64,000 nucleotides of DNA from Nocardia sp. BMG51109 (GCF_000526215.1 NZ_JAFQ01000004.1:3348001-3412000), one strand, 5' to 3'. Shown: positions 26,573-34,914, counted from the stretch's first letter. Notes: generated by a model from the sequence alone, not told the origin. Translations and numbers: made by a program.

Positions 26573-28048
26573 TCACGGACCGTTGCCGCTGCCCATGGTC
26601 GGTTTTGCGGTTGTTGTCGCAGGCGGCCAGCTCTGTGGTTCGATATTCGCCGGTTTCTCCGTGATGTCCTGGTCCCAGTCGAATTCCGGATCGGGCGGGC
26701 CCCAGCGGGCGGGGGCTTCGAAAACGATTCGCTCGGAGCCGAAGTCGGCGTTCGCGAAGGTGGCCGGACCGTTGAACCTCGCCCCGATGAACCCGGCAGG
26801 ACCGTTGAACACAGCCTCGGAGAACTGCGCCTCGACGAACGCGGCCTGGTCGAATTCGGCGTGGCCGCTGAACGTCGTCTTGCCGAATCCGGCGGCATCG
26901 CTGAACGTCACGTTCCGGAATCCGCTGTGGCCGTTGAACGTCGCACCGCGGAACACCGCGCCACGATGGAAGGTTGCGTGGTCGAACCTGGCGTGTCCGT
27001 TGAATGTCGCCCGGTAGAATTCCGCACCGTTGAACGTTGCCCAGTGGAACCGAGCGTGGCCGTTGAACGTCACCCGGTAGAACCCGGCGTCATCCTTGAA
27101 CGCTGCTTCTTGGAACTTGGCGCCGTCGTTGAATACGGTCTCGTCGAATCGGACTGGGCCGTGGAAGACCGCGCCATCGAAGCCGACATGGCCATTGAAC
27201 GTTGTCCCCTCGAATCCGGCGGGGCCGTGGAAGGTCGTCCTTTCGAATCCTGCGGGGCCGTCGAATGTGGCCGTGTCGAACCGGGCGAGGCCGGAAAACA
27301 CAGCGCCACGGAATGCGACCTCCTCCAGGTGCGCGGTGCGAAAGTCGAAATTGCTTGTCGACCAGCTGTATTCGGCCTCGGGTTGGAGGTGGTCCGCGAT
27401 GACCCGGACGATGGTTCGCCGCACCTCGCGGTCGTTCTGCCGGTACTCGACATGCTCCTCGGTTTCGCCGCCGCCCTCGCGAGGGGTGGTGGTCACGAGT
27501 TTGGCGCGCCCGCTGCTGCCGTGGCCGGGGTCGTAGGGCAGGCGCAGGTAGCCGCAGAGGACGTCGATACATTGCTGCCGGCGTGAGCCCTCGGAATCGT
27601 CGGCGGCGGTTGCCATCGCGTACACCCCCGCGATCCGGACCGCGACATCGGCCGTGCCGAGCTGTCCCGCTGCCGCGCCGAAACGTTCGACGAACCGGCC
27701 CTGCTCGATATCCCGTTGGCGGCGGTAGGCGATCACCAGCGCGACGATCCCGCCGACACCGGCGACGATCGTCAATGCCACCCGGGTGATATCGATCGGC
27801 GCCGCCTTAGCCTCGCTGGCAGGCAGAACCGCGCGCAGGATCCCGTACGCCGCGATGGCGACGGCGAGCCCCGCGCCGAGCGCGAAACCGACGGCGGAGA
27901 ACAGCCTGACCCGGCCCACGCTGCGCCCGATCGTCCTGTAGCGCTTACTGACTCCCGCGCGCACAGCGGTCGTCGGCCGCGTTTCCGTTCCGGTAGCGCG
28001 ACTCGTCCTGCCCAGCATCGCTCGATTGTGACCGATGCCCACCGCCAT
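26573..28048 (-). CDS. Pentapeptide-repeat membrane protein
   Basis: A 491-residue protein. Two membrane helices lie near residues 55-75 (GFALGAGLAVAIAAYGILRA) and 90-110 (VALTIVAGVGGIVALVIAYR). A soluble region follows (DVLCGYLRLPYDPGHG, then a charged stretch). From about 235 to 420 there is a right-handed beta-helix of pentapeptide repeats built on F-N/H-G-x-A/x units such as ATFNGHARFDH, in an almost perfect ten-residue period. The arrangement matches a widespread actinobacterial family of membrane-tethered pentapeptide proteins of unknown role. The start is uncertain: ATG 28048 or 28018. The repeats are highly regular at DNA level (30-bp period) and could recombine. Confidence 0.85.
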   Translation of the reverse strand: MAVGIGHNRAMLGRTSRATGTETRPTTAVRAGVSKRYRTIGRSVGRVRLFSAVGFALGAGLAVAIAAYGILRAVLPASEAKAAPIDITRVALTIVAGVGGIVALVIAYRRQRDIEQGRFVERFGAAAGQLGTADVAVRIAGVYAMATAADDSEGSRRQQCIDVLCGYLRLPYDPGHGSSGRAKLVTTTPREGGGETEEHVEYRQNDREVRRTIVRVIADHLQPEAEYSWSTSNFDFRTAHLEEVAFRGAVFSGLARFDTATFDGPAGFERTTFHGPAGFEGTTFNGHVGFDGAVFHGPVRFDETVFNDGAKFQEAAFKDDAGFYRVTFNGHARFHWATFNGAEFYRATFNGHARFDHATFHRGAVFRGATFNGHSGFRNVTFSDAAGFGKTTFSGHAEFDQAAFVEAQFSEAVFNGPAGFIGARFNGPATFANADFGSERIVFEAPARWGPPDPEFDWDQDITEKPANIEPQSWPPATTTAKPTMGSGNGP

Positions 28049-28383
28049 GGCGGGTCGAAGCGACTGACCGCGGTTCTCGTGGCCGACGAACGGTAGCCCA
28101 GACCACAGGGGTCTACGGTCAATTGTCCCAGGCTTTCTCGGACGTTGCCGCGCGCCGGTTCGAGTGCCTCGCCGGCGAGTTGCGTAATGAGTGCACCGAG
28201 ATCGGCACCGTACGGTGTGACCGTCTGGTCGATTCCACGGATTCGAGCGAGCCATCCGCTCGGACATGCACAGAGACTCCGTACCGTGTAGCAGTCGCGG
28301 TATCGGTCAGCAGGGCGCGCTGAACGCTCTCCAGCCCAAGTAAGGCCAATCCCGCCTAGAACAAATGTCAACTCGAGGAGTCG
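28049..28383 (-). pseudogene. Possible frameshifted small gene
   Basis: The 335 bases between the pentapeptide gene and the lipoprotein gene hold two partial reading frames on the minus strand that read well in succession. One frame (from 28349) gives GVSVHVRADGSLESVE; the next frame gives VTPYGADLGALITQLAGEAL, then EPARGNVRESL. Joined, the pattern (strand, strand, long helix) recalls YbaB-like or type VII-associated small proteins, so a single-base shift near 28235 may have broken one gene. The evidence is weak, and the stretch may simply be non-coding. Confidence 0.3.
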
Positions 28384-28911
28384 GTGAATCCGGTGCAAGT
28401 TCGGAGTCGCAGTAGGTGGGTAGCGATGGGTGCGGCCGTAACTGCCGCGGTCACCGTCATGACGGTGCCGGGATGTGCGTTCGTCTTCAATCGCGTGGAA
28501 GTCGTCGAGGACGACTCGGCGGTGGACGCGGCATTCCAGCGAGTGCTGGACTCACGGGCGCCGGCCCGCCTGGGCGATGTGATCACCCAGGCCGGTTTGC
28601 CGTTCGGCTCCTGGGATCGGATGTATACGTTCAGTTCGATGGTCGAAAGTGACGAGATCAATGACAAGCTCGGCACCGACGCGTATTGGACTGGCCTTCC
28701 CGGAAATTCGGATGGGTCCGTACAGGTCTTCGTGAACGGCAACGAAGCTGTCGGCGCCTACTATGACACTGTGCCAGGGCACGGTGTGCTTGGCGACGAT
28801 GCGTACGCCACGCCGGACTCGGCGGCGACGCCGACGAGCGAAGTGGAGATCGATCAGGTGACCCAGCAGCCGACGACGTTCTGGTACATCGAGATCGAAG
28901 AGTTCAGCTGA
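28384..28911 (+). CDS. Lipoprotein of an island-specific family (copy A)
   Basis: A 175-residue predicted lipoprotein: basic N-terminus (VRSRSRWVAMG), hydrophobic segment and lipobox TVPGC near residue 31. The mature part has VEVVEDDSAVDAAF, ARLGDVITQAGLPFGSWDRMY, NSDGSVQVFV and DDAYATPDSAATP. The same blocks recur in the protein at 33442-34038 (RVEVVRDDSAVDGAW, LPLDAWDRMY, GSDGYVQVFL, DGHYATPDSMVTP), so the two are paralogues. No known domain comes to mind. The two copies bracket the EspG/PPE-like operon, which suggests a role in the same island. GTG start behind GAGGAG. Confidence 0.65.
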   Translation: MNPVQVRSRSRWVAMGAAVTAAVTVMTVPGCAFVFNRVEVVEDDSAVDAAFQRVLDSRAPARLGDVITQAGLPFGSWDRMYTFSSMVESDEINDKLGTDAYWTGLPGNSDGSVQVFVNGNEAVGAYYDTVPGHGVLGDDAYATPDSAATPTSEVEIDQVTQQPTTFWYIEIEEFS

Positions 28912-28968
28912 GTGGAGGAGTAACTCCGACCCACCGTCATGGCGGGCCGACCCGTCCGTGAGGAACCG

Positions 28969-29040
28969 GTGAATCGAGTGCGTGTTCGCAATCGCGATAG
29001 GTGGTAGCCATGGGTACGGCAGTGGCCGCCGCTGTCAGTA
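28969..29040 (+). pseudogene. Remnant 5' end of a third lipoprotein copy
   Basis: These 72 bases match the first 75 of the intact gene at 28384: GTGAATC, GTTCG, AATCGCGATAGGTGG against AGTCGCAGTAGGTGG, then ATGGGT, GGCAGTGGCCGCCGCTGTCA. A single-base deletion after AGGTGG puts a TAG in frame, giving VNRVRVRNRDRW and a stop. The rest of the gene is missing; the next gene (EspG, opposite strand) ends two bases later. It is thus the debris of a tandem duplication. Confidence 0.6.
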
Positions 29041-29041
29041 T

Positions 29042-29761
29042 CTATTCGTGTAGCGAATCCCGTTGTGCCATGTGCTCGATCTCGCGACGGATCGTTTCCT
29101 GGGAGCAGGGCTGGATGTGGAAGTCGTTGTACTGCTGGCGGTAGACGTAGCGGCCGTCGCCCTCGACGTCGAACCAGCTGAGGTATTGCGGTGGCAGGGG
29201 GCGGGGGTTCTGGAGGCCGCACAGGACCTCGATGTGGCCCGAGCCCGTGCGCGGGGCGTGCAGCAGGCGTCGCATCCGGTCGGTGATGGTTTCCTTTGTG
29301 CCGGTCCAGGATTCGAGGCTGGTCCTGATCTGGTCGAAGCCCTCGACCAGCGCCGGGTGGCGCCCGGCCGGAACGTCGCCGAGCACAGCCGCGAACACTT
29401 TGGGCACGATCGCGGGGGAGCCGACCTCGATCACGACATTGCCCCCGAATTCGTCGGTGACACCGGGGCGTTGCACCATGGTGACGCCGACCGTGGTGTC
29501 GACGGCGCCGAAGGCCCGCACCGGGCGCCTACGCTTGCCCGTAATCACCAGCGACACAGCAGGATTCGATGCCACTCGGAGAACCGCGGCCAGATCCGGA
29601 TCAGGCCCCGGCGAAAGCCGCGCGCTCAACTCCTGTTTCAGCTTCGCGTACTCGTCCTGCCAGCGCACCGCCGAGATCAGTTTGAGCGGATACGGATACC
29701 GATCCTGCCCCGTCTCGTTCCAGACGTACATGAACTCATCCGGCGTGAACTCCCACTTCAC
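29042..29761 (-). CDS. espG: EspG family ESX secretion chaperone
   Basis: A 239-residue cytosolic protein of the EspG family, which binds PPE-type substrates and escorts them to type VII (ESX) secretion machines. It starts WEFTPDEFMYVWNETGQDRYPYPL, the typical N-terminal strand-helix, and contains the beta-sheet core VVIEVGSPAIVPKVFAAVLGD and the helix SLESWTGTKETITDRMRRLL. Slightly shorter than mycobacterial EspG (about 280). Its ATG overlaps the stop of the PPE-like gene upstream by four bases, the coupling expected for a chaperone and its client. No ESX ATPase or membrane genes lie in the window. Confidence 0.85.
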   Translation of the reverse strand: MKWEFTPDEFMYVWNETGQDRYPYPLKLISAVRWQDEYAKLKQELSARLSPGPDPDLAAVLRVASNPAVSLVITGKRRRPVRAFGAVDTTVGVTMVQRPGVTDEFGGNVVIEVGSPAIVPKVFAAVLGDVPAGRHPALVEGFDQIRTSLESWTGTKETITDRMRRLLHAPRTGSGHIEVLCGLQNPRPLPPQYLSWFDVEGDGRYVYRQQYNDFHIQPCSQETIRREIEHMAQRDSLHE

Positions 29762-31134
29762 CCCCGGCGGCCCTCATTATCCGGATTCACCTGCGCCGCA
29801 GGAATATCCGAGCCGATCGCCTGGGGAACGGCCGGGTCGATGTGCCCCAGCAGCTCCTCCTCGCGGTCGATGACGAGATAGTCGGGCGTCTTGTGCTCCC
29901 GCTCATCCTCTTCACCCCTACGCGCACCGGGCCCCATGCCGGGCATTCCACCCATTCCGGGCATGCCGGATCTACCCGCACTACCACCGGAAGCGGCTGC
30001 GGCAGCGGGGTTTCCGGAACCTGGTGCTCCGGGAAGCTTGCCTCCGGGACCACCTTTGCTTCCCCCCATGCCTCCCGTGCCGCCGCCCGCCGCGCCGGAC
30101 CCGCCGCGGCCCGCACCGCCCCCGCTGCCACCGGGACCACCACCGAAACCGGCCGGCGTGGTGGCCGTACCCGCGCCCGCCGGGCCGGTGCCGGTACCCG
30201 GCTGGCCGGAAGACGTCGGCTGATTACCTTGGCCACCAAGCGGATTCGATGAGTCACCAGCCGTGCTGGCCGCTTCCGTCGCCGCCGGTTCGTCCCCGGT
30301 ACCAGGTTGCCCAGCGGGACCTTCAGGTGTGCCATCCTGCCCGCCGGAGCCGCCTGTGCCGCCCGGGCCACCGGGACCACCGGTTCCGGCCGTCCAGCCG
30401 CCGCTGTCGTTGCCGGGGCCGCCGGGTGCTTCGACGGGGATGAAGGTGGGGACGTTGTCGCCGGCGGGACGGTAGATCGGGTCGTAGTTCTGCCGCATGG
30501 CATCTATAGCGAGCCGATGCTGTTCCTCTTCGTCGCGTCCCGCTCCTATGGCAGCAGCAGGTGATGCACCACCGGTCAGTATCGGGAACAAACCGTTGAC
30601 ATCGGCCGGAATGGTGCCGGTGGGGGTTGGGGCGGGAGTCGCCGGCGGCGGGACCGACCGTTTGACGGTCTCGGCACCGTAACCAACCGAATCGATGCGA
30701 ACACCGACGTTCCGGATCACATTCTGCACGCCGGTAGCCTGTTTGACGAACTTCTGGGCGGCGTCGCGCCCTGCATCGGCGAACTGACCTTGAAAGCCTT
30801 CGGACAAGGCTTTCTGGATGGACAAGTTCAGTCCGAAAAGCGCACCGCTCAGCCCGCTGGCGATATCGTTCCACTTCTTGGCATGGCCGAGCATGAGGTC
30901 CGGCCTCATCTCCTGCACCTTGGTGTGAATATCCGCGTGGGACATTGTTTCCCAGTGTTCGAGGTCCGCGATGTATGCGGGATCCGTCCCCGGGTGCGTG
31001 ATGTCCTTCTGCGTCAGCTCGACGCCATGCTGAGTCTGTCTCGCTTGGTCGCGATTCCGCAGGAATTCAGGGTCCTGACCGGTCACCAGGCCGCCGAAGC
31101 GGTAGGGATCGAAGGGTTCGTCCTCGGCACCCAT
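29758..31134 (-). CDS. PPE-like/ESX substrate with Gly-Pro-rich tail
   Basis: A 458-residue candidate secretion substrate. Residues 1-165 are helical (VELTQKDITHPG, then WETMSHADIHTKVQE, WNDIASGLSGALFGLNLSIQ, FADAGRDAAQKFVKQ), as in WXG100/PPE proteins, though the Pro-Pro-Glu motif itself is absent. Residues 170-250 form a linker, and 250-400 are extremely rich in Gly, Pro, Ser and Thr, with the low-complexity run typical of nocardial PPE-like proteins. The C-terminus is acidic and basic mixed (GARRGEEDERE, EELLGHIDPAVPQA). It is translationally coupled to EspG. Exact family placement is uncertain. Confidence 0.75.
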   Translation of the reverse strand: MGAEDEPFDPYRFGGLVTGQDPEFLRNRDQARQTQHGVELTQKDITHPGTDPAYIADLEHWETMSHADIHTKVQEMRPDLMLGHAKKWNDIASGLSGALFGLNLSIQKALSEGFQGQFADAGRDAAQKFVKQATGVQNVIRNVGVRIDSVGYGAETVKRSVPPPATPAPTPTGTIPADVNGLFPILTGGASPAAAIGAGRDEEEQHRLAIDAMRQNYDPIYRPAGDNVPTFIPVEAPGGPGNDSGGWTAGTGGPGGPGGTGGSGGQDGTPEGPAGQPGTGDEPAATEAASTAGDSSNPLGGQGNQPTSSGQPGTGTGPAGAGTATTPAGFGGGPGGSGGGAGRGGSGAAGGGTGGMGGSKGGPGGKLPGAPGSGNPAAAAASGGSAGRSGMPGMGGMPGMGPGARRGEEDEREHKTPDYLVIDREEELLGHIDPAVPQAIGSDIPAAQVNPDNEGRRG

Positions 31135-31136
31135 GA

Positions 31137-31772
31137 TCAGTTGTCCTTACCGATGGAGGGCTCGATCGCCGTGGCGATGTCGAGAAGGTTGTCGCAGGGC
31201 TTGATGCCCTGTACGCCGCCGTCGATGGTCAAGGTCGACAAGATGTCGACGAAGCCGACCTTCGTTCTCATGTGGATCTCGCATCCACGTTTGACACCCG
31301 GGTCGTGAACCCACAGCGCCTCCCTGCCATTGACGTTGGTCGGCTCACTCCAACCGCCGTTCTTCTGCAGATCCTCGTCCCAGGTCACGTTGCCGGACAT
31401 CACTGTCAGGTAGCGGGTGTCTGTCTTGAATTTGCAGATCAGGAAGGTCTGTTCAGCGATTTGATCGTCACCACGTTGGCGGGTGTTCGGATCGATACCG
31501 GCTTTCGAAACTGCGTCGTCGGGAATCCAGGTGCAGGGATCGAAGACGACATTCGGCCGGCCCGAGTTCTTGCTGTACGGGGGCGGAGGCTGTAGCGACG
31601 AAGCTGTCAGCGTCGGCCGCCCTGGCTGGGCGTTGGAACTCGTCGGTGCGTTCGCCGCCGGTGACTCAGCTGTCGTATCGGAAGACTGATCGTTACCTGA
31701 CGAGCAGCCAGTGGCCAAAACGGCTGTGGCCGCGATCGTCGCCAAGCACGCGCTTTGCAGCAGTCTTCTCAT
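31137..31772 (-). CDS. DUF3558 lipoprotein
   Basis: A 211-residue lipoprotein: signal peptide with lipobox AVLATGC near residue 23, a Ser/Thr/Pro linker, then a DUF3558 domain (about 70-205). Its key features are the conserved FDPCTWIPDDAVSKAGIDP and two further cysteines, one in FLICKFKTDTRYLTVMS and one in VKRGCEIHMRTKVGF, plus GIKPCDNLL. Mycobacterial members (LprQ-like group) are surface lipoproteins of unknown function often found near PE/PPE or ESX loci. It overlaps the previous gene by ATGA and is followed by the PPE-like gene two bases later. Confidence 0.85.
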   Translation of the reverse strand: MRRLLQSACLATIAATAVLATGCSSGNDQSSDTTAESPAANAPTSSNAQPGRPTLTASSLQPPPPYSKNSGRPNVVFDPCTWIPDDAVSKAGIDPNTRQRGDDQIAEQTFLICKFKTDTRYLTVMSGNVTWDEDLQKNGGWSEPTNVNGREALWVHDPGVKRGCEIHMRTKVGFVDILSTLTIDGGVQGIKPCDNLLDIATAIEPSIGKDN

Positions 31773-32137
31773 GACTCGAGCCCTGCTCCTGCGGCGAAGA
31801 TTGCTCGTTTGTTCATGGCGTCTGCCTCCTCGAAAAGATTGCCTGCCTGCAGGTACGCAGCGGCCATCCGAAACGCGGCTTCCTGCAGCCCGGATAGCGC
31901 TTCGTGCAAAGCTTGTCCTTTGCGGCCGAATCCGTCCTGGAGTTCACCTGCAGACTTGAATCCGCCAAACCCGTCCAAGGCGCGGAGTGTGTTGGCGTTG
32001 TCGACCATGGTGGACAGAGAGTCGCCGAACCGCTGAAAGATCTCAGCGCACTTGCGTGCCGCACCCTCCTCCATCTTGAATGTCCCCGCGCTGGCGTCCT
32101 GCCAGAGCCCGTTCGCTGTCGACTGCCCCACATCCAT
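31769..32137 (-). CDS. Small helical ESX substrate-like protein
   Basis: First gene of the operon: a 122-residue all-helical protein. It resembles WXG100/EspC-type type VII substrates in size and helix-turn-helix layout (SAGTFKMEEGAARKCAEIFQ, then LSTMVDNANTLRALDGFGGF as the turn, then a long helix with GLQEAAFRMAAAYLQAGNLF). A true WXG is absent (GFGGF instead). A C-terminal YLQAGNLFEEAD fits the loose YxxxD/E export signal. The ATG at 32137 is supported by length; its stop overlaps the DUF3558 ATG. It is divergent from the XRE gene. Confidence 0.75.
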   Translation of the reverse strand: MDVGQSTANGLWQDASAGTFKMEEGAARKCAEIFQRFGDSLSTMVDNANTLRALDGFGGFKSAGELQDGFGRKGQALHEALSGLQEAAFRMAAAYLQAGNLFEEADAMNKRAIFAAGAGLES

Positions 32138-32356
32138 CGACAGGCCCTCCCTTCGCGCTTGTCCGCCTACCTTACTGGACGCACTGTCGACGCTCCTGGT
32201 TCCCCCGACATCCGGATTTGGTAGCCGGATGCGGCGAAAGATGCAACACTTCCTGGGATTATGCGGTGATCGCATGAGAATCCGCGTTGGCGGGGTCGGG
32301 GGATGTAGCTCGGTGGTGTGCTGGCGGGGTCCAACCAAACCTGGAGGGAGACGGGC

Positions 32357-33235
32357 ATGTCGGAGTGCGGATCCACGCTGCCGCGGAGGCAACTCGGTCG
32401 GTACCTGCGCAATGGGCGGGAGGAGTGCGGGCTCACGTTGCAGCAAGCCGCTGCGCTCATCAATCGCAGCGCGAGTACCTTGCAGCGGATCGAGAAGGGG
32501 ATGGTGGCCAACCTGCGGGAGGAGGATCTGGAAGCGCTGTGCAAGATCTACGAGTTCGATGAGCATCAGACGGCAGCGATGAAAGTTCTTGCAGCCCAAG
32601 GCAATATCCTCAACTGGTGGTCCGAGTACGGGGACTTGATCCCCGGGAACTTCGACTTCTATGTCGGCTTGGAAGCTGCCGCACACAGTGTGGCGACATA
32701 CCAATCCGAGCTGATCCCAGGACTGCTTCAGATTCCTGCCTACGCAAGTGCGCTGATACACGCCGTCTATCCCGATGAGCTCCCGGAGGAGCACCAACGC
32801 CGTGTTCGGTTGCGCATGCGACGTCAGATCAGGATTACGCGTAAGGCGCAGCCGATCTACCTCGACGTCGTCCTGCGCGAGTCCGCCGTGCGCGGCCTGG
32901 TGGGTGGCCCACGAGTAATGGCCGCCCAACTCAAACATCTCGCTGACATCGGTACGCGTCCGAATGTCAACGTGCGGGTGCTGCCGTTCTGCGCTGGACT
33001 CCCGTTGGGAGTCGCTGTAGGTCCATTCGTCCTTCTCGAGTTCGGAAACGACGCCAAGGGAGAGGAGAACGAGCCGCCGGTCGTCTATGTGGAGCAGTTC
33101 GCTGGTGACTTGTATCTGGAGAAAGGCGGGGTCGTACAGCGGTACCATCGGGCCTACGAGAGCATCCGCAACCAGGCCCTGGATGAGGTTGCCAGCCGAA
33201 ATATGCTTCGGCAGTTAGCGAAGGAGTATGCGTGA
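32357..33235 (+). CDS. XRE family regulator with DUF5753 domain
   Basis: A 292-residue regulator. The N-terminal helix-turn-helix (about 9-65) reads RRQLGRYLRNGREECGLTLQ, QAAALINRSASTLQRIEKG, then a linker, and residues 95-285 are a DUF5753 ligand or partner domain (ELIPGLLQIPAYASALIHAV, VRLRMRRQIRITRKAQPIYL, RPNVNVRVLPFCAGLPLGV, YVEQFAGDLYLEKG). In actinobacteria such proteins pair with a small DUF397 protein, and here the next gene is exactly that, with a GTGA overlap. They often regulate development or secondary metabolism. Divergence from the ESX-like operon makes it a candidate for controlling that. Confidence 0.9.
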   Translation: MSECGSTLPRRQLGRYLRNGREECGLTLQQAAALINRSASTLQRIEKGMVANLREEDLEALCKIYEFDEHQTAAMKVLAAQGNILNWWSEYGDLIPGNFDFYVGLEAAAHSVATYQSELIPGLLQIPAYASALIHAVYPDELPEEHQRRVRLRMRRQIRITRKAQPIYLDVVLRESAVRGLVGGPRVMAAQLKHLADIGTRPNVNVRVLPFCAGLPLGVAVGPFVLLEFGNDAKGEENEPPVVYVEQFAGDLYLEKGGVVQRYHRAYESIRNQALDEVASRNMLRQLAKEYA

Positions 33236-33435
33236 GCTTCGATCCGGTCGGTGTCGAGTGGTTCAAGAGCAGCTATAGCGGTGGGGACAAGGAGTGTGTC
33301 GAGGTTGCATTCCTGCCCGACAACCTTGTCGGCGTGCGTGATTCGAAGGCGCGCTCCGGCCCTGCTCTGGTATTCGGCGCTGCCGAGTGGTCGGCCTTCA
33401 CCGCGGCGGCTTCCCGGGGCGACTTCGACGGCTGA
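33232..33435 (+). CDS. DUF397 partner protein
   Basis: A 67-residue DUF397 protein with the family outline: WFKSSYSGGDKECVEVAF near the start, VGVRDSKARSGPALVF in the middle and a final WSAFTAAASRGDFDG. DUF397 proteins form functional pairs with XRE-DUF5753 regulators, modulating them like an antitoxin or anti-regulator. The GTG overlaps the stop of the upstream regulator gene by four bases, so the pair is translationally coupled. Confidence 0.9.
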   Translation: MSFDPVGVEWFKSSYSGGDKECVEVAFLPDNLVGVRDSKARSGPALVFGAAEWSAFTAAASRGDFDG

Positions 33436-33441
33436 CCTGCG

Positions 33442-34038
33442 ATGACGTGGCAGGCGTCCGGCCTGGCAACGGAGACCTTTACGTTGCGTACCCGTTCAGG
33501 TGATCGACCTCTTCGAGGCGACTGGGTAAGTCGCGGCTGTCCTGGCCGTCTGCTCGCATCAGTGGCGCTGTCGGTCGCCTTCCTGATGACAGGCACCGGG
33601 TGCGGTTACGTGTTCGGCGATCGCGTGGAAGTGGTTCGCGACGATTCCGCGGTGGATGGCGCGTGGGAGCGCATCAGGGAGTCCCGGCAGCCTGCGCGCC
33701 TCGGCGATGTAATAGCCGGGACGAATCTACCGCTCGATGCGTGGGACCGGATGTACCGGTTTCGGGCGTCGAGGGACGGTGGTGAGTTGAACGACGTCCT
33801 CGGGACGAATGTCCGATGGGGCGATCTGCCAGGCGGATCCGATGGGTACGTACAGGTTTTCCTGTACGAAGGCAGTGTCGTCCATGCGTTCGTCGATGAT
33901 GTTCCGTCATCGGGTGTCAGCGACGGGCACTACGCCACACCGGACTCGATGGTGACACCGGTGCAGCGGGAACGCGGAATGCCGACGGGGCCGGGGACCG
34001 AAGTCTATTGGGGGCTGGAGATCACCGAGGCCGGCTGA
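33442..34038 (+). CDS. Lipoprotein of an island-specific family (copy B)
   Basis: Paralogue of the protein at 28384-28911. The 198-residue product has a longer N-terminus (about 30 residues before the signal), a hydrophobic segment LLASVALSVAFLMTGTGC that ends in the lipobox Cys near 52, and then the shared blocks RVEVVRDDSAVDGAW, ARLGDVIAGTNLPLDAWDRMY, GSDGYVQVFL and HYATPDSMVTP. The extended N-terminus may be artefactual, but I see no better start codon. It lies seven bases after the DUF397 gene and may belong to that transcript. Function unknown. Confidence 0.65.
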   Translation: MTWQASGLATETFTLRTRSGDRPLRGDWVSRGCPGRLLASVALSVAFLMTGTGCGYVFGDRVEVVRDDSAVDGAWERIRESRQPARLGDVIAGTNLPLDAWDRMYRFRASRDGGELNDVLGTNVRWGDLPGGSDGYVQVFLYEGSVVHAFVDDVPSSGVSDGHYATPDSMVTPVQRERGMPTGPGTEVYWGLEITEAG

Positions 34039-34151
34039 AGCTCGAACACGGCGTCCTCGCCGCGCACAGTGGGCCGGTTCCTCATACCCTTGCAACGCAC
34101 CGGTGGATGTACCGCCGCGCAGCCGACCACGATGTCAGAACACTGGAGATC

Positions 34152-34853
34152 ATGCCCGAGCCCTATTTCTCCCCGGAGCAACTCGACGAAACCGGAAGTC
34201 CCGCTTGGATAAACGCGCTCGGCGGCGAGGAATACGATCCGAATCACCTGATTCATGTCGTCCGTGATCTCGAACCGGCGGACGCGCTGGAGGTGCTGGG
34301 CGTCGACCGGCAGGCGATCGGGCCGTGCGTCCTGCCCACCAGGAATCCCGATGATCGGACATCCCTGGCCCGGTTGGCCATCGCCCCGCTGAATCCCACC
34401 GTGGTACTCATTGCCGCCCGCATCGGTGATTGGACATTGATCTACGACGACCTCGGCGAGACCGGCTACCTCTGGCACCTCGAACAGCGTCCTCCGGTGG
34501 AGGCGGCCGAGGCGCTGTCCGCCAAGGGCACGGTGGCCGCTACCAGCAATGTCGCCATGACCGGGCACATCGGCTTCACCTACGCGGTCGACGGGAACAT
34601 CCTGTTCTGGCGTTCCCACGACGAGTTCGATCCCGATCTCGACGACGCACCTGCGGAGGCGCGGGCGGCCACCGAGTCCGCCGGCACCATCGACGCCGAG
34701 TTCGACGACGGCGTCACCATGCGAACGATCTGCGCCCTCACCGGCCTACCCCGCACCTTGGCCGAACTCCGCGAAATCCCGCTGATGATCGCCCCCTACG
34801 ATTCCCGCCCGCAACTGTTCCGATCCCCCGGCCTGCTGTTCGATACACCTTAG
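34152..34853 (+). CDS. Conserved hypothetical protein
   Basis: A 233-residue soluble protein I cannot place confidently. Readable elements are FSPEQLDETGSPAWINALGG, ADALEVLGVDRQAIGP, a hydrophobic strand pair TVVLIAARIGDWTLIYDDLG, then HIGFTYAVDGNILFWRSHDE and the C-terminal TICALTGLPRTLAELREIPL. This layout (ADALEVLG near the start, DWTLIYDD in the middle) recalls the DUF6461-like hypothetical proteins of actinomycetes, but that link is tentative. No signal peptide or membrane helix. The ATG follows CTGGAG. Confidence 0.65.
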   Translation: MPEPYFSPEQLDETGSPAWINALGGEEYDPNHLIHVVRDLEPADALEVLGVDRQAIGPCVLPTRNPDDRTSLARLAIAPLNPTVVLIAARIGDWTLIYDDLGETGYLWHLEQRPPVEAAEALSAKGTVAATSNVAMTGHIGFTYAVDGNILFWRSHDEFDPDLDDAPAEARAATESAGTIDAEFDDGVTMRTICALTGLPRTLAELREIPLMIAPYDSRPQLFRSPGLLFDTP

Positions 34854-34914
34854 AAGGCAAGCCTTTCCGTCAGTCCCGGCACGAATCCGCGTTGCCCGCA
34901 CCCATACTGGAGCT

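Noticed and set aside
34846..34880. AAGGCAAGCCTT-like element as an iron box
   Set aside because: Only partial match to the IdeR consensus and it lies over the stop codon of a gene rather than at a promoter.
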